In this document: piece by piece, positions 1 to 8,936 of the stretch
Position numbering within the stretch: the first letter of the stretch is position 1
Layout of the letters: each line of letters starts with the position of its first letter
NCBI RefSeq assembly: GCF_000026985.1
Contig: NC_017390.1
Coordinates: 1,044,048-1,108,047 of the forward strand
Direction of reading: 5' to 3'
DNA: 64,000 nt
Source: Erwinia pyrifoliae DSM 12163
GTDB taxonomy: Bacteria; Pseudomonadota; Gammaproteobacteria; Enterobacterales; Enterobacteriaceae
Position numbers and translations under genes: made by a program
Notes under the pieces: generated by a model
Seen by the model: only the letters and a program-made list of their open reading frames with translations
Told to the model about the DNA's origin: nothing
The model's database searches: none

Positions 1-176
1 GACGAAGAGATATTTTCAGCTTGAACCGGATAAAGAATTAGCGGGAACGAAAGATTTTTTGCTGATGCAAGGCGGCAAGTGCAGTAAATGAAGGAGCATA
101 CTGAGGTATGTGACTGAGTTTACAAGCGCGGCCAACGCGGCATCAGTGAAAAAGATTCGTTTCGTGCACCAGAATT
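1..176 (+). other. 23S-5S rRNA internal spacer (partial)
   Basis: The 5S gene starts at 177 and no 23S 3' end is visible upstream, so the first 176 bases are read as the 23S-5S spacer. E. coli spacers here are about 90 nt from memory, so this one is at least twice that length. The extra length is largely explained by the ERIC-like repeat at about 61-148. The final bases before 5S (AGAATT) resemble the usual enterobacterial 5S leader. Confidence 0.8.
61..148. repeat. ERIC-like palindromic repeat in the rRNA spacer
   Basis: Outer inverted repeats CTGATGC (62-68) and GCATCAG (140-146) enclose an inner hairpin GCATAC..GTATGT (near 97-111). Blocks typical of ERIC/IRU elements appear in order: GCAAGGCGGCAAG, GGAGC-TAC, GTATGTGACTG and AGCGCGGCCAACGC. 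I compared these with the ERIC consensus from memory. It is a diverged, slightly shortened copy and would fold in the rRNA precursor. Confidence 0.7.
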
Positions 177-296
177 TGCCTGGCGGCTTTAGCGCGGTGG
201 TCCCACCTGACCCCATGCCGAACTCAGAAGTGAAACGCCGTAGCGCCGATGGTAGTGTGGGGTCTCCCCATGCGAGAGTAGGGAACTGCCAGGCAT
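177..296 (+). rRNA. rrf: 5S ribosomal RNA
   Basis: The 120-nt sequence runs from TGCCTGGCGG to CTGCCAGGCAT, and its ends are complementary (helix I). It is almost identical to remembered E. coli 5S rRNA, including the central block ending in CCGAACTCAGAAGTGAAACG. It is a large-subunit component cut from the rrn precursor. Lying next to kgtP matches E. coli rrfG, so this is likely the rrnG-equivalent operon end. Confidence 0.98.
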
Positions 297-307
297 CAAA
301 TCAGGCA

Positions 308-335
308 AAAGGCCATCCTCCGGGATGGCCTTTTT
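308..335 (+). terminator. rRNA operon terminator
   Basis: A perfect 8-bp stem GGCCATCC (311-318) / GGATGGCC (323-330) with loop TCCG is followed by a T run (331-335), 12 nt after the 5S gene. This is a classic intrinsic terminator closing the rrn transcript. Confidence 0.93.
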
Positions 336-536
336 GCGTTATCAGTTCCACCCATTTGATAACCTACCTGCTTCTGTTAGTGACCTCTTCCCCCAGGCAA
401 TAGTCAGCGCTGGCTCACAAAAAACACTTTCAATACCTTTAAAATAAATTCATAACAAACAGCGGGTTGAGTTAACTGGTACATTGATCGCCTTTGGTGC
501 TTAGCAAAGCAGGGAATTAATCACGAGGTGTATCTA

Positions 537-1838
537 ATGGCAGAGTCCGTGACCAAAAACAACACGCAGTTGCAAGGCTCGATGACCACCCGTCAGCGTA
601 TCTGGGCCATTGTCGGGGCCTCTTCAGGTAACCTCGTAGAGTGGTTCGACTTCTACGTCTACTCGTTCTGCTCGCTTTATTTTGCCCACATCTTTTTTCC
701 CAGTGGTAACCCAACCACCCAGCTATTACAGACGGCGGGGGTCTTTGCCGCAGGGTTTTTGATGAGGCCAATAGGTGGCTGGATTTTTGGTTATATCGGT
801 GATAAACACGGGCGGAAAGCCTCGATGTTGATCTCAGTCTGCATGATGTGTTTTGGTTCGCTGGTGATTGCCTGTCTTCCTGGTTACAACACGATTGGGA
901 TTTGGGCGCCGGCGTTGTTGTTGCTGGCTCGTCTGTTTCAGGGACTCTCTGTTGGCGGGGAATATGGCACCAGTGCGACCTATATGAGCGAAGTTGCAGT
1001 CGAAGGGCGCAAGGGTTTTTATGCCTCTTTTCAGTACGTTACCCTTATTGGCGGGCAGTTGCTGGCGCTTTTAACCGTGGTGGTACTGCAGCAGGTATTG
1101 TCCGATCAGGAGCTGCGTGACTGGGGCTGGCGTATCCCGTTCGCGCTGGGAGCTTTGCTTGCCGTGGTGGCGCTCTATCTGCGGCGCTCGCTGAATGAAA
1201 CATCGGATAATAAAACCCGTGCTCATAAAGATGCCGGGTCGCTAAAAGGACTGTGGAAACACCGCCGCGCTTTCATTATGGTTCTGGGCTTTACCGCCGG
1301 AGGCTCTCTCAGTTTTTACACCTTCACCACCTATATGCAGAAGTACCTGGTCAATACCGCTGCGATGGATCATAAAACGGCCAGTGCGCTGATGACCGCA
1401 GCGCTGTTTATCTTTATGCTGCTTCAGCCATTAATAGGTGCGCTGTCAGATAAAATTGGCCGCCGCTATTCGATGTTAATTTTTGGTGCTCTGGCTGCTG
1501 TCTGTACCGTGCCAATCCTGACGATATTACAGAACGTGACCAGTCCGGTGCTGGCATTTATGCTGGTGATGCTGGCGCTGGCGATAACCAGTTTCTACAC
1601 CTCAATTAGCGGGATCCTGAAAGCGGAGATGTTTCCACCGGAAGTCAGGGCGTTAGGGGTGGGATTATCCTACGCGGTGGCAAACGCGCTGTTTGGTGGT
1701 TCAGCAGAGTATGTTGCCCTGTCACTGAAAGCCGCCGGCAGTGAAACCAGTTTCTTCTGGTACGTATCGGGGATGGGGGCAATCGCTTTCCTTGTCTCAC
1801 TAATGTTGCATCGACGCGGGCAGGGCTTAAAACTGTAA
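537..1838 (+). CDS. kgtP: 2-oxoglutarate/H+ symporter KgtP
   Basis: This is a major facilitator family permease that imports 2-oxoglutarate with protons across the inner membrane. The 433 residues match remembered E. coli KgtP (432) along their length, including the N-terminal block after [13 protein letters not shown] and the MFS loop 2-3 motif DKHGRK. Hydrophobicity fits twelve membrane helices. I chose the ATG at 537 over the in-frame GTG at 528 because GAGG at 525-528 sits at proper distance and the protein then starts MAESV as in E. coli. It stands alone, and its stop touches the stop of the convergent yfiM with no bases between. Confidence 0.96.
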   Translation: MAESVTKNNTQLQGSMTTRQRIWAIVGASSGNLVEWFDFYVYSFCSLYFAHIFFPSGNPTTQLLQTAGVFAAGFLMRPIGGWIFGYIGDKHGRKASMLISVCMMCFGSLVIACLPGYNTIGIWAPALLLLARLFQGLSVGGEYGTSATYMSEVAVEGRKGFYASFQYVTLIGGQLLALLTVVVLQQVLSDQELRDWGWRIPFALGALLAVVALYLRRSLNETSDNKTRAHKDAGSLKGLWKHRRAFIMVLGFTAGGSLSFYTFTTYMQKYLVNTAAMDHKTASALMTAALFIFMLLQPLIGALSDKIGRRYSMLIFGALAAVCTVPILTILQNVTSPVLAFMLVMLALAITSFYTSISGILKAEMFPPEVRALGVGLSYAVANALFGGSAEYVALSLKAAGSETSFFWYVSGMGAIAFLVSLMLHRRGQGLKL

Positions 1839-2159
1839 TTAACGGCTCATATTCCATAATGCGTAGCCGGTGGCAGCACCGGCTACATCCCAGCTTAAAT
1901 CCTTCCAGCTCCAGCCTGTTCCCCCGGCGCGGCTGTCGTACAGCTCTTTTGCCACACCAAGGCTGATGGAAAATAACACGCCGAAGCCAGCGCTGCGGCT
2001 CTGGTTCCAGTTCTGGCGTTCACCATAAGCATTACCCGCTGCGGCAAAAAAGGCTGAAGAGAGGAAATGCTGGGCTTTATCCTGGCCGGTCCACTCATCC
2101 TTCGCCAGATGAGTGCAGCCACTGCAACATAGCAGGGTAATAAGCAGGAAAATGCGCAC
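1839..2159 (-). CDS. yfiM: YfiM-family lipoprotein (DUF2279)
   Basis: This is a 106-residue predicted lipoprotein. The signal peptide ends in a lipobox (CCSGC, Cys15 as the lipidated residue). The mature part contains a short HFLSSAFF..GNAYGE helix and a second glycine-rich hydrophobic stretch (SAGFGVLFSISLGVAKELYD), typical of DUF2279 proteins. The molecular role is unknown in the family. It is monocistronic, 50 bp downstream of pssA in the same direction and convergent with kgtP. The position beside kgtP and pssA matches E. coli yfiM. Confidence 0.88.
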   Translation of the reverse strand: MRIFLLITLLCCSGCTHLAKDEWTGQDKAQHFLSSAFFAAAGNAYGERQNWNQSRSAGFGVLFSISLGVAKELYDSRAGGTGWSWKDLSWDVAGAATGYALWNMSR

Positions 2160-2209
2160 ACAGCCCCTCAGAAGTCCGTTACTGCAAGGTTTGAAAGCAA
2201 TACAACCGG

Positions 2210-3565
2210 TCAGAGAATACGGCTGATGAGTCGATCTATACGGATACGTCGAAGACGGCGGATTAATTTGCGCACCTTTACCGGATATTCCGCAATGCTT
2301 TCCAGATCGTGGAAATGCTGCACGCGGGTAGTATGTTCGCGGATCAGACGGAGTTCCCGATCGCGTTGCGCGGCCAGCTGTTGCAGCGGATCGTGGATCA
2401 GCACCGCATTTTCCAAATCCAGACGCCAGGCGCGCGGGTTCAGGTTATTTCCGGTCACCATCATCCATTCGTCATCCACCCATAACCCTTTCAAGTGGTA
2501 GCTGTTCTCGCCGTCCTTCCACAGACGTACGGTTAGCTGCCCGCTGTTAACGTAATATTGCAGGCGGCTGAGAAAACGGCGCAGGTTGATTTCATACAGA
2601 TAAGGCAAGGCGCTGATGATCTTAAAGGGCTGATCTTCGGGGATGTAGAAGTCATTGGCGGTTTTGTCGCCGACGATGATTTCCACCTCTTTGCCCCGCC
2701 GCAGCAGCCAGATAATATTGCGCACCAGAATAGCCGGCAGGTTGAAATAAGGGGTACAGATCGTCAGCTTCTGCTCGGCACAGGGCATCAAATGATAGAT
2801 GGTCTTGTTAAGCAGGCTGCGCTTTCCCAGACCCACCAGCGGAGTGACGGACAACTCTTCATTGCTGGCAACACCGTTAAATTCGTAGTCGAAGCCGCGC
2901 AAATCCTGACGGAACTGGCGGGTTTCGTTTTTGATTTCCGGGCTGGTTGGGCGTTCAAGCCGGTTGAGATGATGCACCGCCTCGGCCTGAATCAAATTCG
3001 TTTCGATCCAGTCAAACAGGGTATCGGCCAGAACCCGGTTGCCGATCAGCTGATAGCGGTCGTAGCGGTACTTGTCTTTCTGATGCAGATAAACATCATT
3101 GAAGCTGGCACCGGTATACAGCACGGTATCATCAATGACGGAGCCTTTTAAATGCAGAACGCCCAGCGCTTCGCGCGTATTCACCGGAATACCATAAACC
3201 GGAATGTCAGCATCAGGATGCTGGCTGGCCATTTCGCAATACCAGTCGGCGTTAGTCACACCCGCTGCGGCACCGATACGGCCACGTTGAGCACGATGCC
3301 AGTCGACCAGCACGCGAACGTCCAGCTCCGGTCGACGTTGTTTAGCGGCATAAAGTGCAGAAAGGATAGCGCGCCCCCCTTCATCGTTTTCCAGATACAG
3401 TGCCACGATGCAGATACGCCGGGTAGCGGAGGCAATTTTTTCCAACAGCGTCTCACGGAAATCTGTCGGTGAAAACAGCGTACGGAAATCTGCCGCTGAC
3501 TGCGGAATTTTTGGCAGCTGCGCAAGGTGCTGTTGGTGTTTATTGCGTTTAAATTTTGACAACAT
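2210..3565 (-). CDS. pssA: CDP-diacylglycerol-serine O-phosphatidyltransferase
   Basis: It makes phosphatidylserine from CDP-diacylglycerol and L-serine, the committed step to phosphatidylethanolamine. The 451 residues equal the E. coli length. It belongs to the phospholipase-D superfamily: the first HKD motif is His138-Lys140-Asp145 in LHLKGSVIDD, and the second is near residue 357 (YHLKGLWVDDEW) followed by TGNNLNPRAW. The basic C-terminus (RKLIRRLRRIRIDRLISRIL) suits peripheral binding to ribosomes and acidic membranes. Two adjacent ATG codons exist; the second (3565) gives the E. coli N-terminus MLSKFKRNKH. Confidence 0.97.
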   Translation of the reverse strand: MLSKFKRNKHQQHLAQLPKIPQSAADFRTLFSPTDFRETLLEKIASATRRICIVALYLENDEGGRAILSALYAAKQRRPELDVRVLVDWHRAQRGRIGAAAGVTNADWYCEMASQHPDADIPVYGIPVNTREALGVLHLKGSVIDDTVLYTGASFNDVYLHQKDKYRYDRYQLIGNRVLADTLFDWIETNLIQAEAVHHLNRLERPTSPEIKNETRQFRQDLRGFDYEFNGVASNEELSVTPLVGLGKRSLLNKTIYHLMPCAEQKLTICTPYFNLPAILVRNIIWLLRRGKEVEIIVGDKTANDFYIPEDQPFKIISALPYLYEINLRRFLSRLQYYVNSGQLTVRLWKDGENSYHLKGLWVDDEWMMVTGNNLNPRAWRLDLENAVLIHDPLQQLAAQRDRELRLIREHTTRVQHFHDLESIAEYPVKVRKLIRRLRRIRIDRLISRIL

Positions 3566-3664
3566 CACAGTGCGTTGCTTCCCTGTTCATATAATGACTC
3601 TGTGCGATAAAATCATGATTCTAACCGCGAATAATACCATTAGTTAGCCCGGATGGTAGCAGAT

Positions 3665-6334
3665 TTACTTCTGACGATCTGCCTGATCATCCCGCAATGG
3701 TAGCGTAAGCCCGACGATGCCGTCTTCCAGCTGGATATCGATATTGAATCCTAACTTGCGCGCCAGTGATATCATGCCCTGGTTGCCCGGCATGGTAATC
3801 CCGTTCAGCTGCTGTAAACCATGCTGACGCGTATAGACAATCATCTTCTCCAACAGACGGCGGCCCAGGCCCAGGCTCTTCAGGTCGGATCGCACCAGCA
3901 CAGAAAATTCCGCATCGATATTATCAGCATCGGAGATGGCGCGGGTGACGCCGATAATCTCATTAAGGCCATTGTGCTGGCGCACCGCGACGATAGCCAT
4001 TTCCCGATCGTAGTCGATTTGCGTCATGTTCGCCAAATCGTCATGGGTGAATTCATTTATCTCACTGAAGTAGCGATAATAGAGGTCTTCTTTTGTCACC
4101 CGGGCAATAAACTGCTGTAGCAGCGGTTCGTCTTCCGGCAGGATCGGGCGGAAAAGCGCGCGCTGGCCATTTTTCAGCTGGACGGCCTCTTCCAGCTCTT
4201 GGGGATAAGGGCGTATTGCCAGCCGTGCCTGCGCAACGCCGTGGTAGTGCGCCAGCCGGAGCGTAACGTCGAGTAAAGTAAAGCCGCCAGCGCTGGCCAG
4301 TAGCGGATGGATATCAAGACCAACAATTTCCGGGCAATCGACAATCAGGTTTGAGACCTGCACCAGCACCTGGCTAAGCCCATCCAGATCCAGCGGTTCC
4401 AGCGTGCTGCGGCGGCGTATTTTTCCGCTGGCAACGCCCTGTTTAACCAGATAGCGCGCCAGCGTCATATTGAGCGGCGGCAGGGCGATCGCGGCCTGGC
4501 GGTCGTCCTGCCAGGGCATGCCAGCTTCCCCCAGCATAATCACCGGCCCGAATAGCGGGTCCTGTTCTACCACGATACGCAGCTCATGCCCCCCGGCGCG
4601 GTTTGCCATGCTTTGTACCATCAGTCCGTCGATGCGCGCCTGCGGCCATGCCACACTGACGCGGCCGATGATGGCATCTACCGCCTGCTGAACTTCATCG
4701 GCCGTTCTCAGGTAAAGCATCACCCCCTGTACTTCCGATTTATACGGGATATCCGGCGAGCGTAGTTTCAACGCCACCGGGTAACCGATCTGTGCGGCAA
4801 TCTTCACCGCCTGCACGCTATCGCTGGCAATCCAGGTGGGTAGCGTATTCAGCCCGTAAGCCTGCAAAATCGGCTGCACCTGGTGAGTATCCAGTGAAGT
4901 GATGCCGCTGCTGAGCGCCTGATGGATCAAACGATGGGCATCGCTGGTGTTGGCGGTCAGATTAAGCGGTAACGACGGCGTTTCACGCAGTTGCTTCTGG
5001 TTGCGGCGATATTCCACCATATGCATAAAGGCGCTGATCGCGCCTTCCGGGGTACGGTAAGTTGGAATTCCGGCTTCATTAAACAGCTGGCGCGCCTCCT
5101 GTGAGGAGAACTCCCCACACCAGTTGGTTAGCAAGGCGATCTGCTGCGCGCGCGGATGCTGTTTTACCCGATCGATGACTTTACGCGCCGTAAGCGCAGG
5201 GGGCGCTACCGTGCTGGGGGCGTGGATGATCAACAGCGCATCGAGGTCCTGGCTGTTAAGCAGCATCGACAGCGCCAGCAGATAACGCTCTGGTGTTGCA
5301 TCATCTTTGAGGTCGAGCGGGTTACCCGGCACGATCCCTTCAGGCAACAGCGGAGCTAATGAAGTTAGTAAAGGCTCACTCAATGTGGCGAGCTTACCGT
5401 TGCGGGCATATAACGCATCAAGCGCTAATGCTGCCGGTGCGGCTCCGTTGCAGAGGATCATCAGCCGCTCTCCGCGCAGCGGGCGCATATGACTGAGCGT
5501 TTCCACCGCCGAAAATAATTCATGGGTGTCCTGAACGCGCAGCAGGCCAGCACGCTGAATGGCGGCATCCCAGGCGGCATCCATACCCCCCTGGGTGTTT
5601 AGCAGGCGCTGGGCCTGCGGGCTACGGCCGCTTTTAATCACCAGAATCGGTTTATTGCGTGAGGCGCTACGCGCGGCAGAGACAAAGCGTCGCGCGTCGC
5701 TAAGATGTTCAAGATAAAGCAGAATAGCGCTGGTTTTTCCATCGCGGGCGAGGAAGTCCAGCAGGTCATCGGCATCAATATCCAGACTGTCACCCAGTGC
5801 GATAAACCACGAGAACCCCAGCTGGCGCTGCTGCGCCCAGTCAAGAATGGTGTTGGAAACCGCAGACGACTGCGAGATAAAAGCCAGCTTTCCTTGCCTG
5901 GCGGGCACCGGCGAGAAGCTGGCATTCAGTCCCTGCCAGGGGGCGATCAGGCCGAGGCTATTCGGGCCAAGCAGGCGAATTTGCCAGCGGCTGGCACAGG
6001 CTTTCAGTTCTGCCAACTGATTGGGCGGGGCAGAGAGGACGATGCAGGCTTTGCAACCGCGCTCAGCCAGCGCATGCAGTAATTTCAGGTTACGCCGCGC
6101 ATGGGTACAGAGAATTGCCAAATCCGGTAAGAGTGGCAGGCTGGCGATATCTGGCGAGGTTAGCACGCCACATACCGCCTGGTATTTCCGCGTTACCGGC
6201 AGCACCGGGCCACTGAAGCCACCGGCCAGCAGATTACGCATCATGACATACCCGGCGCGCTCCGGCCGGATGGAGGCTCCGATCACCGCAATTGTTTTGG
6301 GTTTTAACAGGGCTTCTAGTCCACGCTGGCTCAT
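3665..6334 (-). CDS. patZ: Protein lysine acetyltransferase PatZ (YfiQ/Pka)
   Basis: It acetylates lysines of metabolic enzymes, classically acetyl-CoA synthetase. The 889 residues are close to E. coli (886). The order is: a CoA-binding Rossmann domain (about 10-130, IAVIGASIRPERAGYVMMRN), succinyl-CoA-ligase-like NDP-forming acetyl-CoA synthetase domains (about 150-450), an ATP-grasp-like domain (about 490-700), and a C-terminal GNAT domain (about 725-880) with acetyl-CoA loop LGLGRRLLEKM. The synthetase-like part is probably regulatory, as in Salmonella Pat. The gene lies 70 bp downstream of tapT in the same direction. Confidence 0.95.
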   Translation of the reverse strand: MSQRGLEALLKPKTIAVIGASIRPERAGYVMMRNLLAGGFSGPVLPVTRKYQAVCGVLTSPDIASLPLLPDLAILCTHARRNLKLLHALAERGCKACIVLSAPPNQLAELKACASRWQIRLLGPNSLGLIAPWQGLNASFSPVPARQGKLAFISQSSAVSNTILDWAQQRQLGFSWFIALGDSLDIDADDLLDFLARDGKTSAILLYLEHLSDARRFVSAARSASRNKPILVIKSGRSPQAQRLLNTQGGMDAAWDAAIQRAGLLRVQDTHELFSAVETLSHMRPLRGERLMILCNGAAPAALALDALYARNGKLATLSEPLLTSLAPLLPEGIVPGNPLDLKDDATPERYLLALSMLLNSQDLDALLIIHAPSTVAPPALTARKVIDRVKQHPRAQQIALLTNWCGEFSSQEARQLFNEAGIPTYRTPEGAISAFMHMVEYRRNQKQLRETPSLPLNLTANTSDAHRLIHQALSSGITSLDTHQVQPILQAYGLNTLPTWIASDSVQAVKIAAQIGYPVALKLRSPDIPYKSEVQGVMLYLRTADEVQQAVDAIIGRVSVAWPQARIDGLMVQSMANRAGGHELRIVVEQDPLFGPVIMLGEAGMPWQDDRQAAIALPPLNMTLARYLVKQGVASGKIRRRSTLEPLDLDGLSQVLVQVSNLIVDCPEIVGLDIHPLLASAGGFTLLDVTLRLAHYHGVAQARLAIRPYPQELEEAVQLKNGQRALFRPILPEDEPLLQQFIARVTKEDLYYRYFSEINEFTHDDLANMTQIDYDREMAIVAVRQHNGLNEIIGVTRAISDADNIDAEFSVLVRSDLKSLGLGRRLLEKMIVYTRQHGLQQLNGITMPGNQGMISLARKLGFNIDIQLEDGIVGLTLPLRDDQADRQK

Positions 6335-6404
6335 TGTTGCTCCCTCAGTAAATAGTGTTCTGATTCTACTCCGGGGTGGGCGAAGATGCTGTGTTGTACA
6401 TCAG

Positions 6405-7115
6405 CTAACGAGCAGCAGGTGGTGATTCATTCTCAGCGGATGGGTGCAGCGGATGATGCGGCTTGCCGGCCTGATAACGCTGGCGAAACAGATCGAAGTG
6501 GCTGAATAACGCTTCCCCCGCCGCGCTATCGCCCGCCTGCAGCAGCAGTTCTGCCGCCACTTCAGCCGTGCAGTGCTGGCCAGCAGCGTGGGTCATGCGC
6601 AGTTGATAATTTGACGGGCGCGTCAGATTGAGCGACATCACCGGCAGCGAGTCCAGCCAGGGACTTTTACGGAACATTTTACGTGCTTCCGTCCAGGTTC
6701 CATCCAGCATGATAAACAGCGGGGGCTTGCCGTCGAGCGGCGGTGAGTTCAGTACCGGGCGGCCGGGGTCGGCATAGGATGCAGGAAAAACCACCATCGG
6801 TTGATAATCCGCATTCTTCACTGCCTGTAGCAGCCCGGCATCCGGCTCGGTGCGTGACCAGCCAAATGCCAGGGTATCAGGCAGAATATCGGCAATCAGC
6901 CGCCCGGTATTACTCGGTTTCATCGGCTCGCTGTCAAACATCACCAGACAAAAACGGCTGCGTGCCTCACGCGGGTTAATCGTGGCGCACAGGCAGTTTT
7001 TATGCGGCAGCAGGCAGCCCTGACAGCGACTAATGCGATGACCACGGGCAAGGAAAGGGCGGGTGGCGCGGGCGAGTCGCCAGGTGCGCAGGCGCAGAAC
7101 AGCGTTATCGTTCAT
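6405..7115 (-). CDS. tapT: tRNA-uridine aminocarboxypropyltransferase (DTW domain)
   Basis: DTW-domain protein formerly YfiP. E. coli TapT transfers the aminocarboxypropyl group of SAM to a tRNA uridine (acp3U47). The 236 residues contain an N-terminal Cys cluster C-x2-C-x6-C-x-C (CQGCLLPHKNCLC) likely to bind zinc, the SNTGRL block and the DGTW motif (MLDGTWTEARKMF) that names the family. It lies between trxC and patZ on one strand, so the three may be partly cotranscribed. The C-terminal 20 residues are low in conservation. Confidence 0.9.
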   Translation of the reverse strand: MNDNAVLRLRTWRLARATRPFLARGHRISRCQGCLLPHKNCLCATINPREARSRFCLVMFDSEPMKPSNTGRLIADILPDTLAFGWSRTEPDAGLLQAVKNADYQPMVVFPASYADPGRPVLNSPPLDGKPPLFIMLDGTWTEARKMFRKSPWLDSLPVMSLNLTRPSNYQLRMTHAAGQHCTAEVAAELLLQAGDSAAGEALFSHFDLFRQRYQAGKPHHPLHPSAENESPPAAR

Positions 7116-7178
7116 TATCAGTCATCAGCGAAAACTGCCATTCTAACGGATTCTGACCTCAGCCGCCCGCTCAGATGC

Positions 7179-7598
7179 TTACAGGTTTTCATCCAGCCAG
7201 GCTTCGAAAGGCGCTTTAGGCATCGCTCCGCTCAGCACATCGGCTACCTGGCCCTGCTTAAACAGCATGATGGTTGGAATACTGCGAATACGGAAACGGG
7301 CGCTCAGCGCCGGTTCAGCTTCCGTATTCACTTTCAGAAAGCGTATTTTACCACTGCGTTGCCGGGCGACCGACTCATAGACGGGGGCAAAGTTCACGCA
7401 GGGGCCGCACCAGGGCGCCCAAAAATCGATAACCACCGGCAGGTCGTCCTGCAGGTATTTATCCAGCGTCTCGCCGGTAGCATTCACTACCTGCCCGTCA
7501 AACAACGTGTCACCACAGCGGCCGCATTTAGCACCGTGCGCAATGCGTTCAGCCGGCAGGCGATTGGTTGCCTGACAGGATGAGCAAACCGTATTCAT
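7179..7598 (-). CDS. trxC: Thioredoxin 2
   Basis: This is a cytosolic disulfide reductase with 139 residues, the same as E. coli TrxC. The N-terminal zinc ribbon uses Cys5, Cys8, Cys25 and Cys28 (CSSC...CGRC). The active site WCGPC is at residues 63-67, and the cis-proline loop is SIPTIM. I chose the ATG at 7598, with a GAGGTG ribosome site upstream, over an upstream in-frame start because it yields the family N-terminus MNTVC. It is divergent from yfiF. OxyR control is known in E. coli but I did not identify a site. Confidence 0.96.
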   Translation of the reverse strand: MNTVCSSCQATNRLPAERIAHGAKCGRCGDTLFDGQVVNATGETLDKYLQDDLPVVIDFWAPWCGPCVNFAPVYESVARQRSGKIRFLKVNTEAEPALSARFRIRSIPTIMLFKQGQVADVLSGAMPKAPFEAWLDENL

Positions 7599-7836
7599 TT
7601 CTTCACCTCGTTTCAGGAGTAAGTGATTGCTTACTGCGTTTACCGAACATAAGCCAACAGTATGCGGATGGGTGATGAGGGTCACAATGTGATTCGTTCA
7701 ATAAGTATAATAGGTAAACTCGCACAGCTGTTGATGCTGATACACGGAAAACGGGCGCATTTATTGGAAGTTGATAGCTAACTACCGCGACATCAGGTAA
7801 TCTGCGCGCTTCGCGCTCAGCCCAGGTGGAGGAAAA

Positions 7837-8871
7837 ATGAACGACGAATTGAAAGGTAAGAGCAACAAGGTCAAAGTGATGTATGTTCGCGGCGATGACG
7901 AAAACAGCAAAAGCGGTAAAAATCCGCGCACCGGCAAAGGTGGTTATCGTCAGGATGGTGAACGCCGTCCCGCGCGCAATGCAGACAGCAAGCCACGTGG
8001 CGGGCGCGATCGCGACGAAGGGCGTTCTGACTCTCCGTGGCGTACCGTATCCCGTGCGCCGAATGCCGCTGCGGCGGATGACAAACCCGATCACTGTGGG
8101 ATCAGCGGGAAAAGCTTTATCAATCCTGAGCAGCTACGCCGCCAGCGTATGGAAGAGACGCGCGTCTACGGTGAAAATGCCTGCCAGGCATTGTTCCAGA
8201 GTCGCCCGGAATCTATCGTTCGCGCCTGGTTTGTGCAAGGCGTCACGCCACGCTTTCGGGAAGCATTAAAGTGGATGGCGGCTAACCGTAAGGCATATCA
8301 CACCGTAGATGACGCCGAACTGCAAAAGGCATCCGGCACGGAACACCACGGCGGCGTCTGCTTCCTGATTAAAAAACGTGTTGGTATGCCGGTAAGCGAA
8401 TGGCTGGCACAGGCCGGTCAGAAAGACTGCGTGGTGGCGCTGGAGGATATCGGCAACCCACATAACCTCGGCGGCATTATGCGCAGCTGTGCGCACTTTG
8501 GCGCAAAAGGTTTGCTGGTGGACGATGCGTCTCTGTTGGAGTCAGGTGCTGCGGTGCGTACCGCAGAGGGCGGCGCGGAGCATGTTCGGGCCATCAGCGG
8601 CGAAAGTTTTGCTGCCGGACTGGATGCTTTCCGTCAAGCGGGTTACACCATTGTGACCACCTCCAGCCACCAGGGCGTCCCGCTTTCCACGGCGGAACTG
8701 CCGGCTAAAATGGTGCTGGTGCTGGGGCAGGAACGTGACGGTCTGTCGGACAGCACTTTCCGGCAGGGCGATCTCAGCGTCTCTATCAGTGGCACCGGCA
8801 ACGTAGAAAGCCTTAACGTTTCGGTAGCGACCGGCGTGTTACTCGCTGAATGGTGGCGTCAGAACGCGTAA
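7837..8871 (+). CDS. yfiF: SpoU/TrmH-family RNA 2'-O-methyltransferase YfiF
   Basis: Predicted SAM-dependent RNA ribose methylase of the SPOUT class; the substrate is not established. Length is 344, E. coli 345. The first about 100 residues are basic and low complexity (Lys/Arg/Gly rich). A substrate-binding subdomain follows (about 105-185), then the SpoU catalytic motifs: [18 protein letters not shown] (about 199-215), [11 protein letters not shown] (about 294) and [11 protein letters not shown] (about 325). The strong ribosome site GGTGGAGG precedes the ATG. It is monocistronic, divergent from trxC and convergent with emrB. Confidence 0.92.
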   Translation: MNDELKGKSNKVKVMYVRGDDENSKSGKNPRTGKGGYRQDGERRPARNADSKPRGGRDRDEGRSDSPWRTVSRAPNAAAADDKPDHCGISGKSFINPEQLRRQRMEETRVYGENACQALFQSRPESIVRAWFVQGVTPRFREALKWMAANRKAYHTVDDAELQKASGTEHHGGVCFLIKKRVGMPVSEWLAQAGQKDCVVALEDIGNPHNLGGIMRSCAHFGAKGLLVDDASLLESGAAVRTAEGGAEHVRAISGESFAAGLDAFRQAGYTIVTTSSHQGVPLSTAELPAKMVLVLGQERDGLSDSTFRQGDLSVSISGTGNVESLNVSVATGVLLAEWWRQNA

Positions 8872-8887
8872 CGCGTTGACAAATAAA

Positions 8888-8903
8888 GGGAGCGATGGCT
8901 CCC
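8888..8903 (+). terminator. Small hairpin after yfiF
   Basis: GGGAGC (8888-8893) / GCTCCC (8898-8903) with loop GATG lies 16 bp after the yfiF stop. It has no T run of its own and is immediately followed by a much stronger hairpin, so it may be an auxiliary stem. Confidence 0.45.
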
Positions 8904-8905
8904 TC

Positions 8906-8936
8906 AAACAGGGCGGATCGGCTATCCGCCCTGTTT
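8906..8936. terminator. Bidirectional terminator between yfiF and emrB
   Basis: A perfect 13-bp stem AAACAGGGCGGAT (8906-8918) / ATCCGCCCTGTTT (8924-8936) encloses a 5-base loop. It ends in TTT on one strand and AAA on the other, so it can stop both convergent transcripts. Its right arm overlaps the stop codon region of emrB. Confidence 0.85.

Noticed and set aside
297-536. tRNA gene after 5S rRNA
   Set aside because: No cloverleaf or CCA-ended tRNA-like sequence was seen in the gap before kgtP.
2558-3151. 197-codon plus-strand frame over pssA
   Set aside because: Antisense to pssA, not conserved.
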